Source: Rachycentron canadum (lineage: Eukaryota > Chordata > Actinopteri > Carangiformes > Rachycentridae). From it: DNA of 64,000 nucleotides. Below the pieces are notes generated by a model. That model did not search any database, was not told where the DNA came from, and saw only the letters and a program-made list of their open reading frames with translations. The stretch covers positions 4,434,107-4,498,106 of the forward strand of contig CM076671.1 in NCBI GenBank assembly GCA_038496675.1, written 5' to 3'. How positions within the stretch are numbered: the stretch's first letter is position 1; each line of letters begins with the position of its first letter. Positions 12,814-26,799 of the stretch are shown piece by piece. A program made the translations under genes and the position numbers.

Positions 12814-15800
12814 CTGAGGGGGTGTTTCAGTGTTCCAATAAAAAAACAAAACCCACAACAACTAAATCTAATGGAACATGTAGCTATAAATGATCTGCCT
12901 CAGGTCAATGGATGAGGTTTGTCCTTGTGGACAAGAAAGTGGAGGTAATGGACTGGCAACGTCTCTGTGACTGGAGCATGGGACTGCACTGCTGTTGCAG
13001 AGTATGTCAGTCAAACAGCTAATTGTTCATCAATCAGCAAGTCTCAGGTGCAGACCTCTGACAAGGCAGAGGGGGCATGCTCGGAGACAAGCTCTACTGG
13101 TTGTACCAATGTCCCTAAAATGTCCTTTGTATGAATGATGATATCTGGTCAAGGGCAGCTGTTGGGAAGCAAACGAGGTGCTATTTTGAGGTGCAATGGC
13201 ACAGTTTAGAACAACACAAAGTTTGTGGCTTTGTATTATTCAGAAGTCTTCAGTGCCTACTCTCGCTGAGCTTTGGCACCTTGGCCAGCAGTGCAGTAAG
13301 TCCACCTCTTCACTTAGTTACTCCACACTGAGCACAGGTAAGGACAACCCAAAGGGTTAGCGGTGTTTGCAGCTGAGCTATATCCTGTCACAACTGCAGA
13401 GGGAGAAATCTGAAGCTCTGCAGAAACGCCCAGGGATCATCAAGTAGAGGTGTTGTCTCACAAGGCACTTTCTGTCAGTAATCTGAAACAGAAAGAGATA
13501 GAAAAAGAGACAAGAAACAAACAGATTGAGATTATTTTCAGGGTGAGAAAATGGCTTGCTAAATATCAGCAGGCATTAACAATGTTTGTGTATGCATGTC
13601 AGTCTGAATTTGGGTGCAAACTGCCCCAGAGGGTACAGGGCTGATGAACCAGAGAAAAGGCAGTTGTGAGGTTATTTAGAAGCCACTTGAGTTTAAGTCC
13701 CCCAGTCACTGCTGTGTGCTATTGTACAGGGTGACTACAAGCCCGCTGGCTCTCCGACATATTGCATACAAAGCAGTGAATGGCAAAAGCTTCTGTGCTA
13801 TGAGACAGTGGACAAGAGCATCGACTCAGAGCAGAGATAGAAAAATGCCCCAGGGTGCAACCCGCCCAGTAGAGCCATGCACGGAGGGATGGTGCAGCCA
13901 ATAGAAAACCGCGCAGCGCAGCACTATTCTGGGCAGCTGTCCAGCAGCCAGAGAGGGACCGAGACAGATGCATATGCCAGTGCCAGACACGATTATGACG
14001 CTGCCCAGTGTCCTGCAATATTCACTGGTCTCCCACCGTTCAAATTAGATACCGGCTCATTGACGGCGGCCTGGCAATTTACATTCATGAGGGGAATGCG
14101 TGTATATCCATCTTGCTATGTCCTGTAAAGGCACTGGTCTCTGTCTGGTTGTTGTCTAGGGACAGAGGGGGAACAATTGGTGGGGCAACAATCTGAGGAA
14201 GTGACCTTTAGTATGAGCGTAAGAAGTCCATTACTAAGCTACTGCGCAGGGAACACTTTTCTTGGCACATTTGGAAATATTTTTCTGCTAACTGAGGGAG
14301 GGAAAAGGGGGCTGATGACACCAGACTGAAGAAAGAGATGGAGAAGGTTTGTGAAAACCTACAGCTCGAGCTAAAATATTCCCCTTTGCTGATTTAAACA
14401 TATCAACCTATATATGCAAAAAAAACATCAAGACAATGTTAAATACCATGAGAACAATGTCTTGAACAACCTCACAAGACAAATGACAAACTTCATTTGC
14501 GTTAATGAAGTTGAGATTTACTCAAATTATTATGCAGCTTTTAAGGGATAAAAATATTCATTTACAAATTCTCAGCACAGGCTGAAACCCAGATCTTATC
14601 ATATTTGGGTTCAAGTGTTCAAGTGTTTTTGTCCAGCAGACCTAAACATCATCCTTGCACTTGGTCAGTTGGTTGAACTTGGACTCATTAATTGGTGACT
14701 TCTGAATTCTGTCTGTGGTTTTGTTTGAAGGCTGAACCATCAAAAGGAGAAAATCAAAAGCAGTATAAGTATAAGACCATGTAATCAAAAGGATAAATGG
14801 CCAGAACCTTCAAGACTGTATCTGCTTTTTTTGTTGTTGACATGTAAACTTTCCTTAGACACCAAGTGAAAGAAAGATGTTTCCCCTTGGAATCACCCAC
14901 CAACCTTATATACTGTTCCAAGCCTGTGAATCCAGATCATTGTCTATCTAATCATATTGTCCCACTTTAGTGCTGATCATGTGAAATGAGATGAGAAGCT
15001 TCCTGGCCTGATCGTACTGACGCCCAGGCTCCACTCTCCAAAGCAGGATTTAATTTCACACCATCTCCCCAGGGAGAGAGCCAATCGCTGCAGAAGAGAC
15101 AGTCAGGTAAGAATCATGTCAGATCTGACCTTTAACAATTAATCCCTTCTTATTTTTAGAAGCCATAAGAAGTCTGTGATCAAGCTAACCTACTTTGTCA
15201 TAATGTGTGAAGGGACAGTGGCGCCATTTCTCTGTGAACTGACTTGGTCACAAATGGAGCAGGTTCTGCTCGTTGGACACCATAGACATCAGAGGTTTAC
15301 AGCACTAAAGCTTTTATAATATCAAGTAGATCCACAGTGTGAATCAGGTTTGTTGGGGTCAACTGAAAAGCTCACAAGGGACTCAACAGGCAACATTCAA
15401 ACAATGTTTGTCATGAAAGATATTCAAAACAAATGATGGGGACTAGAGATCAAATGGACCCTGATGTGGGTGATGGTATGATAAAAATCATGCAGGAACA
15501 TGACAGACACGTCTGTTCCCATCCTGTATATGCTCCTGTATGTTTGTGCAATATGGTCAGGGAATTAAACTGCTGGTGCTGTGATGCACAAAAACAGCCT
15601 TGAAACTAGGCCAAAATGAATTCTTTAATTAACTGGTTAGACAAAAGTAAATTCATCAGTTACAATTTTGTCAATTTTACATCTTGTCAATTAACAATAT
15701 GAAATTAGTAACGTGTTCAAAGGGGAAAGAAAAACACTGACAGAGAGAAATGGCTCTGCCAGAGCATATGTATCTCATGCTAGCCTCTAGAAACACACCA

Positions 15801-18800
15801 CAGCTCCTGCTGGAAAGCAAACTGTGATCCTGGGGGGAAAACAGTTACCTCTGTCATATAACAACATCCCATCCTAAGAGCAGAGAGAAACTCAGACCCA
15901 CAGTGGAAGAAAATTGCTTTGCAATAATGACTGGTTTGGAAACCTCTCACTGAGGCTAGAGGCAGGGCATGTCGTTTTGGTTTCATCTGGTTTAGCGTAT
16001 CCTTGGACACTTATCTTAGCTTCTCCTACATGCAAACTGGCATAGTTTAAATGAAGTTTAGCAGTCGCACAATGCTACTGGCTAGAAGGAGTAGAAAGAG
16101 AGACTGTATGAAGGGACCATATAGCTCTCTCTGTTTTTATTTTGGAGATTAGCCCTGCTGTACACCCTCAGGGCTCTTTTGTGGTTTTCAGTCCTGCCAG
16201 GGAAAGATGTGAAAATCAGACTTCTTCAGAAATAGAAAGGACGAGTCCAAAAATCCAGCTCTGACAGCCCAGGAATATACTGTGTCTCGAGGTATTGTAA
16301 TGAAATTGGCACCCTGGGTGTGTGGATATTAATATCTCCATTTGTTTGGCGACCTCCTGATAGTGGCATCCTTGATGTTTTCAGCAATTCAGTGTCACAT
16401 GTTGAATAAAACCTGAAAAGCCAAAACCTGCACATCAGTCTAGATCCTGTTTATCTTTTAATTCCTGAGTTCTTGTAAGAATGCTGTGACCCCTCTGTGT
16501 CTTCAGTACAAACAGTGGGCAAGGAGGGTGACCTGATAAAGCAGTGCAAGAGATGTGAAGAAAAGCACCACAGCACTAGACTTTATGGATTACTGATGCT
16601 TACTAAGGCCAGCTGGCAGGGGCATTATCTTGGTCAGTCTGCTTAATTGAATGAGAGTCAGCAGGACCGGGGCGTCTCGAGTGAAAGTCATTGGCTTGAC
16701 CTCTGAATACCACGTATGTAACCCATTAGTCTGGTATCTGTGTGCTCTGGCTGTGCGGTGCAGTTATCTTAGCTGCTTGTATTTGTTCAGCAGAGACGAT
16801 AAGCTACCTGGTTTCCATTGGTTGTAAGCCCTGTGACAACGTTTACTGTGGCATCAGCCAGGTGTTGTCAGCAAAATAAAGTGCGAATACAAATGACTAT
16901 GACAGACAAGAGCATGAGCTGGGTACCTGAGTGACTGCATTTCCATTTATTACCATTTTATGCTGGCAAGCCACAGTTGTATGGTCATTTGCATGGTCAA
17001 GAGGAACAAGTGGCCAATGTTTTTCAAGGCTGTGGAGAGAGGGACTCATTGTAGAGGGGGAATAGGAAAATGTTCAGTTTCCAGTGAGTAATGGAAAATG
17101 AGAGCAGGTTTTATCAAAATGTCCTCCATCCCTAATGAACCTAACCTCGCTTTCAGTGTGACATCACCAGCTTGTTCACTTGCAAAATGTTCCTTTGCAT
17201 CTTCCAGAGAGGATCAGAGCAGGGCCCTGCAGCCTAATTCGTATTTAATACTATGGACACTATGATGCTTATGAAATTGTCTTTGGCATAAGCTACAGCT
17301 CCTTGAGTTCAATATTATCAAGTACCATTAGCGATAAGGACAGGTGAGTGAGCTCAGCAGAGTCTATACCAGGACTAAGCTACTATTCAGAGGCAATGCA
17401 AGAAGCATTTCACAGAGTCAGCAGAAAGGTGTGCCCCATATCATAATAGCCTTAACTAAACCACAGTGACCCAAATGGCCCTGCTCATGATATGGGACTG
17501 GGATTTCCTCTCCTGATAAGTTGTCCACTTCATGACACAGAACAGATAATATACCATTTCCATAATTTCCATTTAAGTTTTTATAAGCTCTTAATTAAAA
17601 ACATCATTTATTGATATCAATCCCTGCACTCAGTATACAGACTTGTTTTCCTGTGTAAGTATTCTTGTCAGTTCCCTGCTTAGCCACAGGACTCAGGCGA
17701 GCCATCAGCTAATTACAGTACAGTTGGCAGCAAGAGGTGAATAGTGCTGTTCAGAATAACATGATGATTAGCAGGATACCCAGGCTTGCTAAATGTAAAA
17801 GACTAACGTGACAACTGAAGAAGCACTATAGGTACAGTGTAGCTTGTGTGGTAAGTCCCACTGACACTTTATATTGTATATCCTAAAATAAAGGAAAATA
17901 CCAGATTAGATTAAAGCGCTTATACATTGAAATGTTAGGCATAACTCAATCAAATGCACAAATGAAAAGAAATCTCAAGCCACCAAATTACAGCACTTGA
18001 AAACATAAGAGCTGAATGATTCAGCAAACTCACCCTCATGTCACAGAGCAATCAGACTCCCTCTTTCATGCAGAAGATGTCTGAAAAACCTACTAACCAC
18101 TAAATCCTTTTAATACCATCTCGAGGTACAATTTGCATGAGAGTCAATTTCGGAGAAGGGAATATCTGGCTCACAGGGTCTTGCAGACGTATCCTATTTT
18201 TTTCTCAACAGGAAGGGCTGAACTGATGTTTCATTTTAGAAAACACCCACTTCCCCTTGAACTATGGCCAGACGTATGACACCACCCTGGCCTTTTCCAT
18301 CCAGGCAATGATGTCCACTGCTTGAGCACACGAGGACAGGCGCCGAGCACGAACCTAAATCAAGATAGACAGTGGAAAGCTAGAGACACGCCAACTAACT
18401 CAAAAGGTTAATTATGATGTGGTCCTTATTAGTACTGTAAAGTTCCTGCTTATTAAGGCCATTGGCTATTTGTGTCCACATACGTAAAGAATGTCGAAAC
18501 ATCAGACCCTGTTCTGTACAAACAACCTTTGCCTGTAGTAAGCCCTTGTTGTTTGGAAAATTTGCACACTGAGAGTTGCAAGGAAAAACTTTGTGGAAAA
18601 CAAACAAAGCAAACGGTGTCAGGACAGATGACACATAATGCAAGTTTTTCTCTAAAGAGCGAAAAATATGCTGCCCATGTGGCAAAAGAAGAGCTCCTGA
18701 GGAAAGAGCGATTCAACTGCTGTGATAATGCCTCTCCCCAAGAAGCTGAAAGAGAAAGTCCATCACAGTGCTGGAAACGGAAACTGCAATAAGGATAGTT

Positions 18801-19227
18801 ACTGCGTGGCGGCAAGCTCCCATCGCTCCATTGCATTTATCCCACTCTATCTATATTTTCTTTCCTCCTTTCAGCTGTACGTGCTTTCTCTCGTACAGAT
18901 AAAATATTCCCTCTCCTCCCTCCCCACCCAGACTGGTATGCAGCACACTGCAGCAAAACTCCAGAAAAAACAGAAAAAGCCAGCCAATATGACGGTTTTT
19001 TTCCCACCTCATTTCTCTGGGTCCCGTAGCTCAGCTGTGTGCCTCTGTCTGTCTGATGTCCCGCACATAGGAGGCACCCGGTGCTTCTGTGACACTGAGC
19101 TACAATACAGCTCTCCCTTCAGCCTCAACGACTGGAGTTAATGACCATGTGAAGTGTTGTCATTCCTCACAAGCTGCCGAGTGCTGCAGCCAGAGGTCCA
19201 TGCCTAGACAGGGATTTTCTCTCGATG

Positions 19228-19251
19228 TCTCTCTCTCTCTCTCTCTCTCTC
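19228..19251. repeat. (TC)n microsatellite
   Basis: An uninterrupted TC tract of 24 nt inside the long mbnl2 intron. Confidence 0.95.
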
Positions 19252-21373
19252 AGCCACGGAGCAAGCAAGCGAGCAAGCAGGCAGGAAGCAGAAGAGTGTC
19301 TACTCCAACTATCTGGCTGAAACACTTCCAGCCACCCCCCCCCCCACATCCCTAAAGCCAGCCCCTTCCTGCCCACCAGCTTGTGGCAAGGCCCTGCCCC
19401 CTAACAGCTCCAACCAATAGAGAGATTGCTTCTCTGAATCATTGCTCTCTATTGGAACAGAGCAGCCTAACTGAAGGGGCGAAAACTGCACTTACAACCC
19501 ATGAATGCTGAGCTTAAAAGGTATTTCCCCAATTTCATGCCCTGTTAAACTAGCTATCGTATTATTAATTCTTTTTCCATTCTTTCCCTGGTGAACTTCA
19601 CTTTATTTCAGTTCAAATCAGCACCACATGAACTGTTTGTAATAGTAAACAATCTCAAGCATACAAAGTCTAGACACATTTGTCATACGACAATACCAGA
19701 AAGCAATAATCAAAGAGTTGCTGCAGTCGCATAATGAAATCAGCCCTGTCCTTGTCTACGTTCTATCACCACATTTAAAACCATCCCCCCAGGAAACAGG
19801 AGCTCTGCACCTCCTCCCCCTCCCGACTCACCTCTACTTCCACAGCATCCGTCCTCTAAACTCATCTACCCCACCACCCAGACACCCCTCCCCTCCTCCT
19901 CCCCTCTTGCCTACAGTATCTCTTGTCTTCTCCTCCCTTGACCTCTCCTCATCCCTTACCTGTATGTTTTCCCCATTTCTGTCAGCTATCTTTCAAGCTC
20001 TATTTCAATCTAATTCCTTAGTTTACTGGACTGGAAAATTACACAGTAGTGAACATTTCTGTTATTATTGCATCAGAATGTGCCTGGGAAAAAAAGGCTG
20101 GTTGTGACTGCGATTCGGGAGTCTTGGTCTGTCTCCTACCCCACCCATCCTCTCCCCTCCACACAGCTGATGACATGCTGGTTGGCATCATATGAGCCGT
20201 GAAACCGGAGCGTCACAGAACTGATGACTCAGAGATCCAGCTTCATGACTTTTCGATCCAGATTCAATAGAACAGCTGTACCGTCTGTCTCTCTGTGCCT
20301 CTGTCTCTGCCTGTGTCTGTCTCTCTTTCTCTCTCTGCCTCTGTCTCATACAAAGGCTGTGAATGACGCGGCAGCCTGGGTGTTTCGTTGACATCTGTGA
20401 AGCTAAACATGAATTACAGTTCCATGATAAACAAACCTATTTACTGTCTGATTATGCTTTGGTAGCTATATATAATCTGATGCTCCACAGCCAATAGATT
20501 TTTCTTTGGGGAGATGGGGGTTTGGCAGGGGGATTAATCTCACTAGCATGAAAAATTGTCTACCTCAGCAAATGATACTGAATACTGACGTCATCTTTGG
20601 CATCAGGACACCTGTGGGGAAATAACATAGACAAGCACTCTGCCATTAGATGAAGCATGAACAGGAAGGCAGGGGATATAAGCCTTTGTCAACAGTGTCA
20701 ATTTACACCTTCCGTGAAAGCAGTCTCACTACCAATACATGTACACAGAGGCAAGATATTGAAGGAGGAGGCGTGTTTATAGCCAGCAACAACAAAATAC
20801 TAATGCAAGATGAAATTTGACTGGTATGATCATAAAAAAAACAACTCAATAGCTTATCATTTATCCAAAACAGCAGCAGTTGTACATCTCAGCATGCTCC
20901 ATCACTGCTGATGGATGCAACTTATCAATCTCTCATTTGGCTACTACTGACTTCTCAATAACCACATTACTGAATAACTGTCAATAACTGTATAACAAGC
21001 CCTGCTTGTAGCTAATTTCCACCGGCAGACTTCAGATAGCCTACCTCCTAAATAGATTTGTCCGACAGGAAAACAAACAAAAGCCTGGCAGACAAACAAG
21101 CCAAGCAACTTCCTTTCCACATGGTATCCCCTCCCCACTTATTATCCCTGTCCTGTATGACCCCAAACGGCTTGGCTCACTGACACACAACCAGATTTCA
21201 GATTCCGGGGCCCAAAGCAGCTTCATTTTCAAACACAAAAGGAGAATTTAGACACCATGCTAATTACAGCAAATGAAGATTGATGGGTTAAAACTATTTG
21301 AACATGCTTCCCAGCAGAGAATATTGTTTTTATTCTGTATTATCACTATTACTAGTGGATAGTTTAACAAGAT

Positions 21374-21450
21374 AGAGAGAGAGAGAGAGAAAGAGAGTGA
21401 GTGAGTGAGTGAGTGAGTGAGTGAGTGAGTGAGTGAGAGAGAGAGAGAGG
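21374..21450. repeat. Compound (GA)n-(GTGA)n-(GA)n tandem repeat
   Basis: GA dinucleotides flank about ten GTGA tetranucleotide units; the purine-rich strand is the plus strand. Confidence 0.95.
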
Positions 21451-22799
21451 GAAAAAAAATAGGGCTCAGAAATAGGGCACCGAAGACAGATCAATGAAAA
21501 GGCAGCTGTCTTTTTCTATTATTAGCCATAATCAAATATCAAGTGACAGAGAGTTGTGCTTCCTTCATCTTTTCAGTCATTCTGTTAAGGCTGTGACACA
21601 CACAGTCCACAAGTGCTGAATGGATGCGTAGGCAAGTGGTGGTCAACCAGTATGTTTTGGAGCATTTGGGGATGTGTTAAAAAATAAAGATAAAAAAAGG
21701 ACCAAGACCATACAGGGAATACTAGATAATCACCATACAATCTCAAACTAGTTTAGGATCAAACATTCGATTTGATGCTACTGATGCTAACCATGACCGT
21801 GTATAAACATTTAGGATATGTCTCATACTTCTGATTGTATAAAGCCTGTTTCCTGACATTCATAGTTTCCTGTGAATTGCTGTGCTGTGGATTGCAGTGT
21901 GTACCACTGCTGTAATCGCCTTAATGAACACAATATATTCCATACAAATGGCAAGCCAAGGTCCACTTTACAGTATTATACTGATAGCTCATCTAAACTT
22001 AATGCCCCCAGTCTGCCTCACTGCGCTTCCAATGGTGCAATTCTGTTCGGAGATGTCAATTTGCATTTACAGAAGGACAAATTACTTTAGATGACCTAGC
22101 TGCTATCCTGATCAAAACCTCTTAACCCTACCCAGGTGTAAAGGCTAATGGTCAGGCAACCTGCAGTAGATAAAACGTGCCTCAGTTGACATCTCATAAG
22201 AGGTTCTTTATTTTTTCTTGTACCCAGCAATTAAATCTAATATCCCATTAATCAAGGTGCAATGACTTTTATTGTGCTTTTATATTTGCAATTGCAAGTA
22301 ATAACATGCCACATTTAATCCGTTTTATACTGGAATATACATGCACTTTATGACAATGACGCCAACGCCAGTGGTTAATACCTGTGACAGTCAATCATAT
22401 GTGGATTTAATAATGAATTGGTTACTATCACAACCTAGCCTCGACAGATTTTATTAGGTCATTAGCTGCTTCACTAATAGCAAAACAGCACGTCCCAGAA
22501 AGCATTACACTTAACCATACAGGTGACACACAGGGGACCACCGCGACGTAAAGCATATTGATTTCATCCTGGATTTTATGGAGCAGCTTTCACTTGTTTT
22601 CATTAGCTATCTCGGCACTGATTATGAGCTAGCATAGCAAACCAGCCTTTAACGAACAATGTTACAACAACACTGGGAATGTTTTAGGCACTTCTACTGT
22701 CCAAGAAGACGCTACATATTCAACATAACACCGTTACAAGTGTGTAAAAACGCCAGAGCCAAATGGTGATAGCTGCTAAGCTAACTACCTGCAGCTTAC

Positions 22800-23040
22800 C
22801 TGATGACGAACCTGTCACATCCAGCTGCACTTCAGCCGCCGCCACCGCTTCTCCGAGAGCGCTATTTCGGTTAGAAGGAGACCCACGGTTCGGAACAGGA
22901 CGGTAGTAAATGGACTTCGACTCAGACTGCTCACTGTTTCTTTTCAGGAGCCAACTTTTCCGCTTTCGACGTGTATTTCAGTGAAAAGCTGAAGTACCCT
23001 ACCACTCGCTACACGCTAGCTCGCTAACTACTTTTAAGGC
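22800..23040 (-). other. mbnl2: Probable non-coding first exon and core promoter of mbnl2
   Basis: This is the most CpG-containing stretch around, with GCC repeats near 22,835 and CpGs up to about 23,030, against AT-rich flanks. On the minus strand it ends in a strong donor, CAG|GTAAGC, with the last exonic base at 22,800. It lies upstream of the mbnl2 start-codon exon on the same strand, and vertebrate MBNL genes have untranslated leading exons far upstream of the ATG. A TATA-like TATTTATAC lies at about 23,120. I see no open frame that looks coding. The 5' limit is approximate and the assignment to mbnl2 rests on position, strand and the donor. Confidence 0.55.
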
Positions 23041-23321
23041 TAGGGTAGGAAGCAACAAGCGATTTTGACAGTTGGAGGAAATGTTGAATGAGCTTCGCTA
23101 GGGGGTTTGTTCTAAGGTATAAATATTATTAACGCATTAATAAACATTTTTTTAAGCTTTTATATATTGCAACTATAACATATGTAGTATACAGTTAAAA
23201 TATCTTTGAACACGTCGTTCAGATAAATCAAAGAAATCTAGTTCTATTCGATAAACAACAACAATTTCCCACCTACAGTAGATATGGTACAGTCCAGAGG
23301 AACCAAGGGAAAGGGGTGCTT

Positions 23322-23335
23322 GTTACCTAGGAAAC
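23322..23335. promoter_or_regulatory. Candidate RFX X-box upstream of mbnl2
   Basis: GTTACCTAGGAAAC is close to the palindromic X-box GTTRCCNNGGYAAC (one mismatch). It lies about 280 bp upstream of the presumed mbnl2 first exon. Motif match only. Confidence 0.3.
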
Positions 23336-25386
23336 AACAGTGAATCTCCCTCGGGAAAAGATGTGGCCACTGATTTATGAACCAGTGCCCGTGTGTCTGT
23401 CAAAGTAGCCTGTCGTCGACAAGATGAAGACATTAAGGACATTTGACAGAATATATTGCTTTGTACTGTGAGATACTGCAGGTCTGTGTCACCAAGTTCT
23501 AGCACTTTTCTGTAACTAACGCGCAGTAAGCGCATCTAATTCACGATTTCCTAGATAAACATTATAAATGCATCCATTTTTATTATTGTAATCGTATTCA
23601 TGCAAAAATGGTGATGCATTTATGGATTTATTTGGATAAGATCATTTTTCCTAATATATATGTTGATTCCTTTTGTGACACAATCTAAACAATACATTAC
23701 ACAAACAGATGTGTTTCAGTTTTTATACCCATCATAAGGCAGATATATTATATGGCGACGGATTGGTTTGTTGTTGCTGTTCCAAATCGGTCAATACAAA
23801 TGTAACAGCAAAAATGACTATAATTAGATAGCTAGTCATACACTCTAAAACAGTACATCATCACCACTTGATGCTTTGCAGAGGAGCATGCACATCTCCA
23901 GCACTTTGCAGCCTAGTTGCATACAGCTGGCTGTGTTTAGCAGTCTGTGACACACAGAGATCCGTTGTCAGCAAGGAGTGCAACGAGTCAACAAGGAGCA
24001 AGTCACAAATATCCCCGGAATGAGCAGAGAGGCACAAATTTAGCCCCACTGACTGCTGCCCACGCCATGTGCTGCCTATTGAGCACATGAACAATGAACA
24101 TAGCCATTATAGACTGCTCTGTCAGAGCCAAGGCCTGCTTCAGTGGAATGCTACTGCAAATTAAGGCATCACAGTCAGTGAGGACACAGGCCTTTGACAG
24201 TGTAAGGGATGAAGACACTATTAGTCAGCAATGGGATTGGTGAAAATTATATTTCATCAATTGCGACAGTTTAAACATTTATGAGCCACTTCACTGTTTA
24301 TCGTATAGAATTTCAAAAATAGTGAAGTAACTTGATCAGATCAGTGAAGGTAACTCTTCCTATTTTTACCTGAAATACTGACATTCAAATCTGCATTTAC
24401 TCTTTTCGGTATCATTTAATTGAAAAATGTTATAGCCAATGGTCATTTTTTTTATCTTTTCATATTGAATATATTGGAAAAAGCAAAATACAACACAGAC
24501 AAGGCAGCAGCACCATGGATAAAATGGTATTTTCAAGACGTAAGTGATTATGAAAAACTGCTCACATAGGTCAAGCTCATCCCCCCAAGGCCTAACGTAT
24601 TGATCCCAATGCAGAGGAGGCATTTGTAAAAACGCTGCTGCCGGCATACTTCTAAAAGTCCCTGAACGCCCACACACTTGCAAACAAACACAGAAGTACA
24701 TACTGGGCTCACACAAATATATACAGCACAGGCTGTAAAAAATGATCAATTTAATAAGACATTTTCCTTATTTGACTTGTATGGAATGAAGTTTGAGGCT
24801 GATACGCAGAGGGAAGTGCAAGGTTGAGACATGCATGTTATTTTTCTTCCCTGTGTGTGTGTGCCATTGGCTTAGTATGACGTTAGTATGAATGAATAGC
24901 ATACTTATTTTGGACTTCATCCCTAAAAAGTTTATTTAGAAACAGGTGGCAGAATCTTAAAGGACAGGCAGATCCTCTCTTCTTCTGCATACTTGATTTG
25001 CATATGAAACAACTTCACCTGTGTCTTCTCAATTTTAAAACTCAATACCACGCATATAGCTGGTGAAGATGGATATGAGACACTCATGAGACACAAATCC
25101 AAGCATGGTTTAAATTTCTAAAATACACATGAGCAAAGAGAAACGAACCAAAGCAGATGTCAGCGTGTGTTGTGCTCATTAATGGGTTTTGACTCTACAT
25201 TTGTTGCAGTAGCAGTCTGCAGAGTGGACCTCAGGATCAGCTGAGGGGGCGTCAGGCAGAAAAACAACCGCAATATATACAGAACACAACTGTTAGTTTC
25301 TCTCTAACACAGAATGAAGAGATCACAGCAGGAAAACAGTTTGCCCCGCAGACAGAAGACAGCAAACAGACACACAAATGGGCAAA

Positions 25387-25411
25387 AACATAACACACAC
25401 ACACACACACA
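25387..25411. repeat. (CA)n microsatellite
   Basis: A short CA tract in the mbnl2-ZP3 intergenic region, with a second smaller CA cluster at 25,448-25,467. Confidence 0.85.
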
Positions 25412-25634
25412 GGGCCAAAGCTTTGACTCTGAGGTTCTTTTCCATACACCCACACACACCTACACACAGTGGGCAAAGCTCTCACGTCAAGGGCAGTATT
25501 GATCTTGGAAATCTCTGTACACTAAATGAGAACACACCTGATTATGAAAGCTTTTAACCCAAATGCTTAATGCAGCACAGGTTTAATGGAAAGAGCTTAC
25601 GGCTGACACAAAGCTCAGTGGAGAGGGAGGGCGC

Positions 25635-25636
<2 letters not shown>

Positions 25637-25681
<45 letters not shown>
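25637..25681. repeat. (GT)n microsatellite
   Basis: 45 nt of uninterrupted GT. Confidence 0.95.
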
Positions 25682-25682
<1 letters not shown>

Positions 25683-26096
25683 CCACTTTCACTGTTTCAT
25701 TCAATTTGATTGATTGTAGGAAGATCACCTGGGCATTTTACTCCCACTATGACTTTGATGAGCATTTTACTAATCACAATCCCAAAGTAATGCTGGATTG
25801 TAGAAGGTGCCACTGTCATTAAATAAACTGATCCCCAAATGCATGCACACTGCAGTGGATGAGCTTACTCAAAATGCTGAGAGGATCCATTTTTAGGCAG
25901 ACTCATTTGTCCACTGAGAACAAGTAGTTATATATCATCATAAATCATCTGCTGCATCTATTTGTTAATCATGCTTCATCCATTCCACCAGGATGTGTTT
26001 CAGCAAAAAGACACAAAAAAAAACACACAATATAATCCATACGAATCATATGTGAGTCAATTGGTGCAATTGTGAAAATGAGGATAGAAGTAGTCA

Positions 26097-26440
26097 AACC
26101 CATCCATCCATCATCTATTGTCCGTCCAGGTCACGGGGGGCTGGAGCCAATCCCAGCTGACATTGGGTACACCCTGGACAGGTCACCAATCTATCACAAG
26201 GCCAACACAGAGAGACAAGCAACCACTGACATTCACACTTACACCTGCAGGCAATTAAGAGTCACCAATGAACCTAAACATGCATGTCTTTGGACTGTGG
26301 GAGGAAGGAGGGGTACCCAGAAGGATTCCACACAGGCACAGGGAGAACATACAAAATGTGGGCACCATGCCTGGGAATTGAACTCATAACCTTCTCACTG
26401 AGAAGCAACAGTGTAAACCACTACACCACCCTAGCACCAA
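26097..26440 (-). mobile_element. tRNA-headed SINE-type repeat, near full length
   Basis: Read on the minus strand, a tRNA-like head (GGTGGTGTAGTGGTTTACAC, then GAGTTCAATTCCC as the B-box region) leads into a ~280-bp body and ends in a GGATGGATGG tail. The body, with its GGACTGTGGGAGG and CACCCTGGACAGGTC phrases on the plus strand, is an abundant interspersed repeat of teleost genomes. I do not assign a database family name. The sequence is diverged and presumably inactive. Confidence 0.75.
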
Positions 26441-26799
26441 TAATAGCAATGACACCAATAATACTTAGTTCCTTATTTAAAAAAAAAAAAACAACAAAAA
26501 AACCTGTATTGCCTTTAATGATTATAGTCCTTAGATAAAAGCATCAGTGTTATCAGCATGAAAGATGTGGTTGAAGCCAGTGGAAGAAGAAGCAAGTAAG
26601 TGAACTTTGAGTTTAAGGAGTAGTTTGAGAGATTAGAAAATATGATTATCACTGTGGTTAGTCACAATTTTGTAGAGTGAGTAGAACTGAGGAGTCACTA
26701 TCCCAGCAGACAATGGGTGAGAAATAGGTCATGTTCAGGTATGTTTCAACCTGAAACACACCTGCCCAGTTGATCTGTGCAGGCTCACAGTCAAACCTT

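Larger units (their letters stand above)
12814..22799 (-). other. mbnl2: mbnl2 intron between the leading exon and the start-codon exon
   Basis: This is about 10 kb bounded by the probable donor at 22,799 and the probable acceptor at 12,814. It contains a (TC)n tract at 19,228-19,251, a C/T-rich stretch at about 19,790-19,960, a GAGA/GTGA tandem tract at 21,374-21,450, and a non-repetitive block at about 13,700-14,200 that may be conserved. No coding exon is supportable; further untranslated mbnl2 exons cannot be excluded. Confidence 0.6.

Noticed and set aside
18453..19141. Overlapping 106-139 codon open frames on both strands in the mbnl2 intron
   Set aside because: Frames on both strands are open because stops are locally scarce; there is no domain and no exon boundaries.
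21374..21450. CRISPR-like array
   Set aside because: It is a 4-bp tandem repeat without spacers, in a vertebrate genome.
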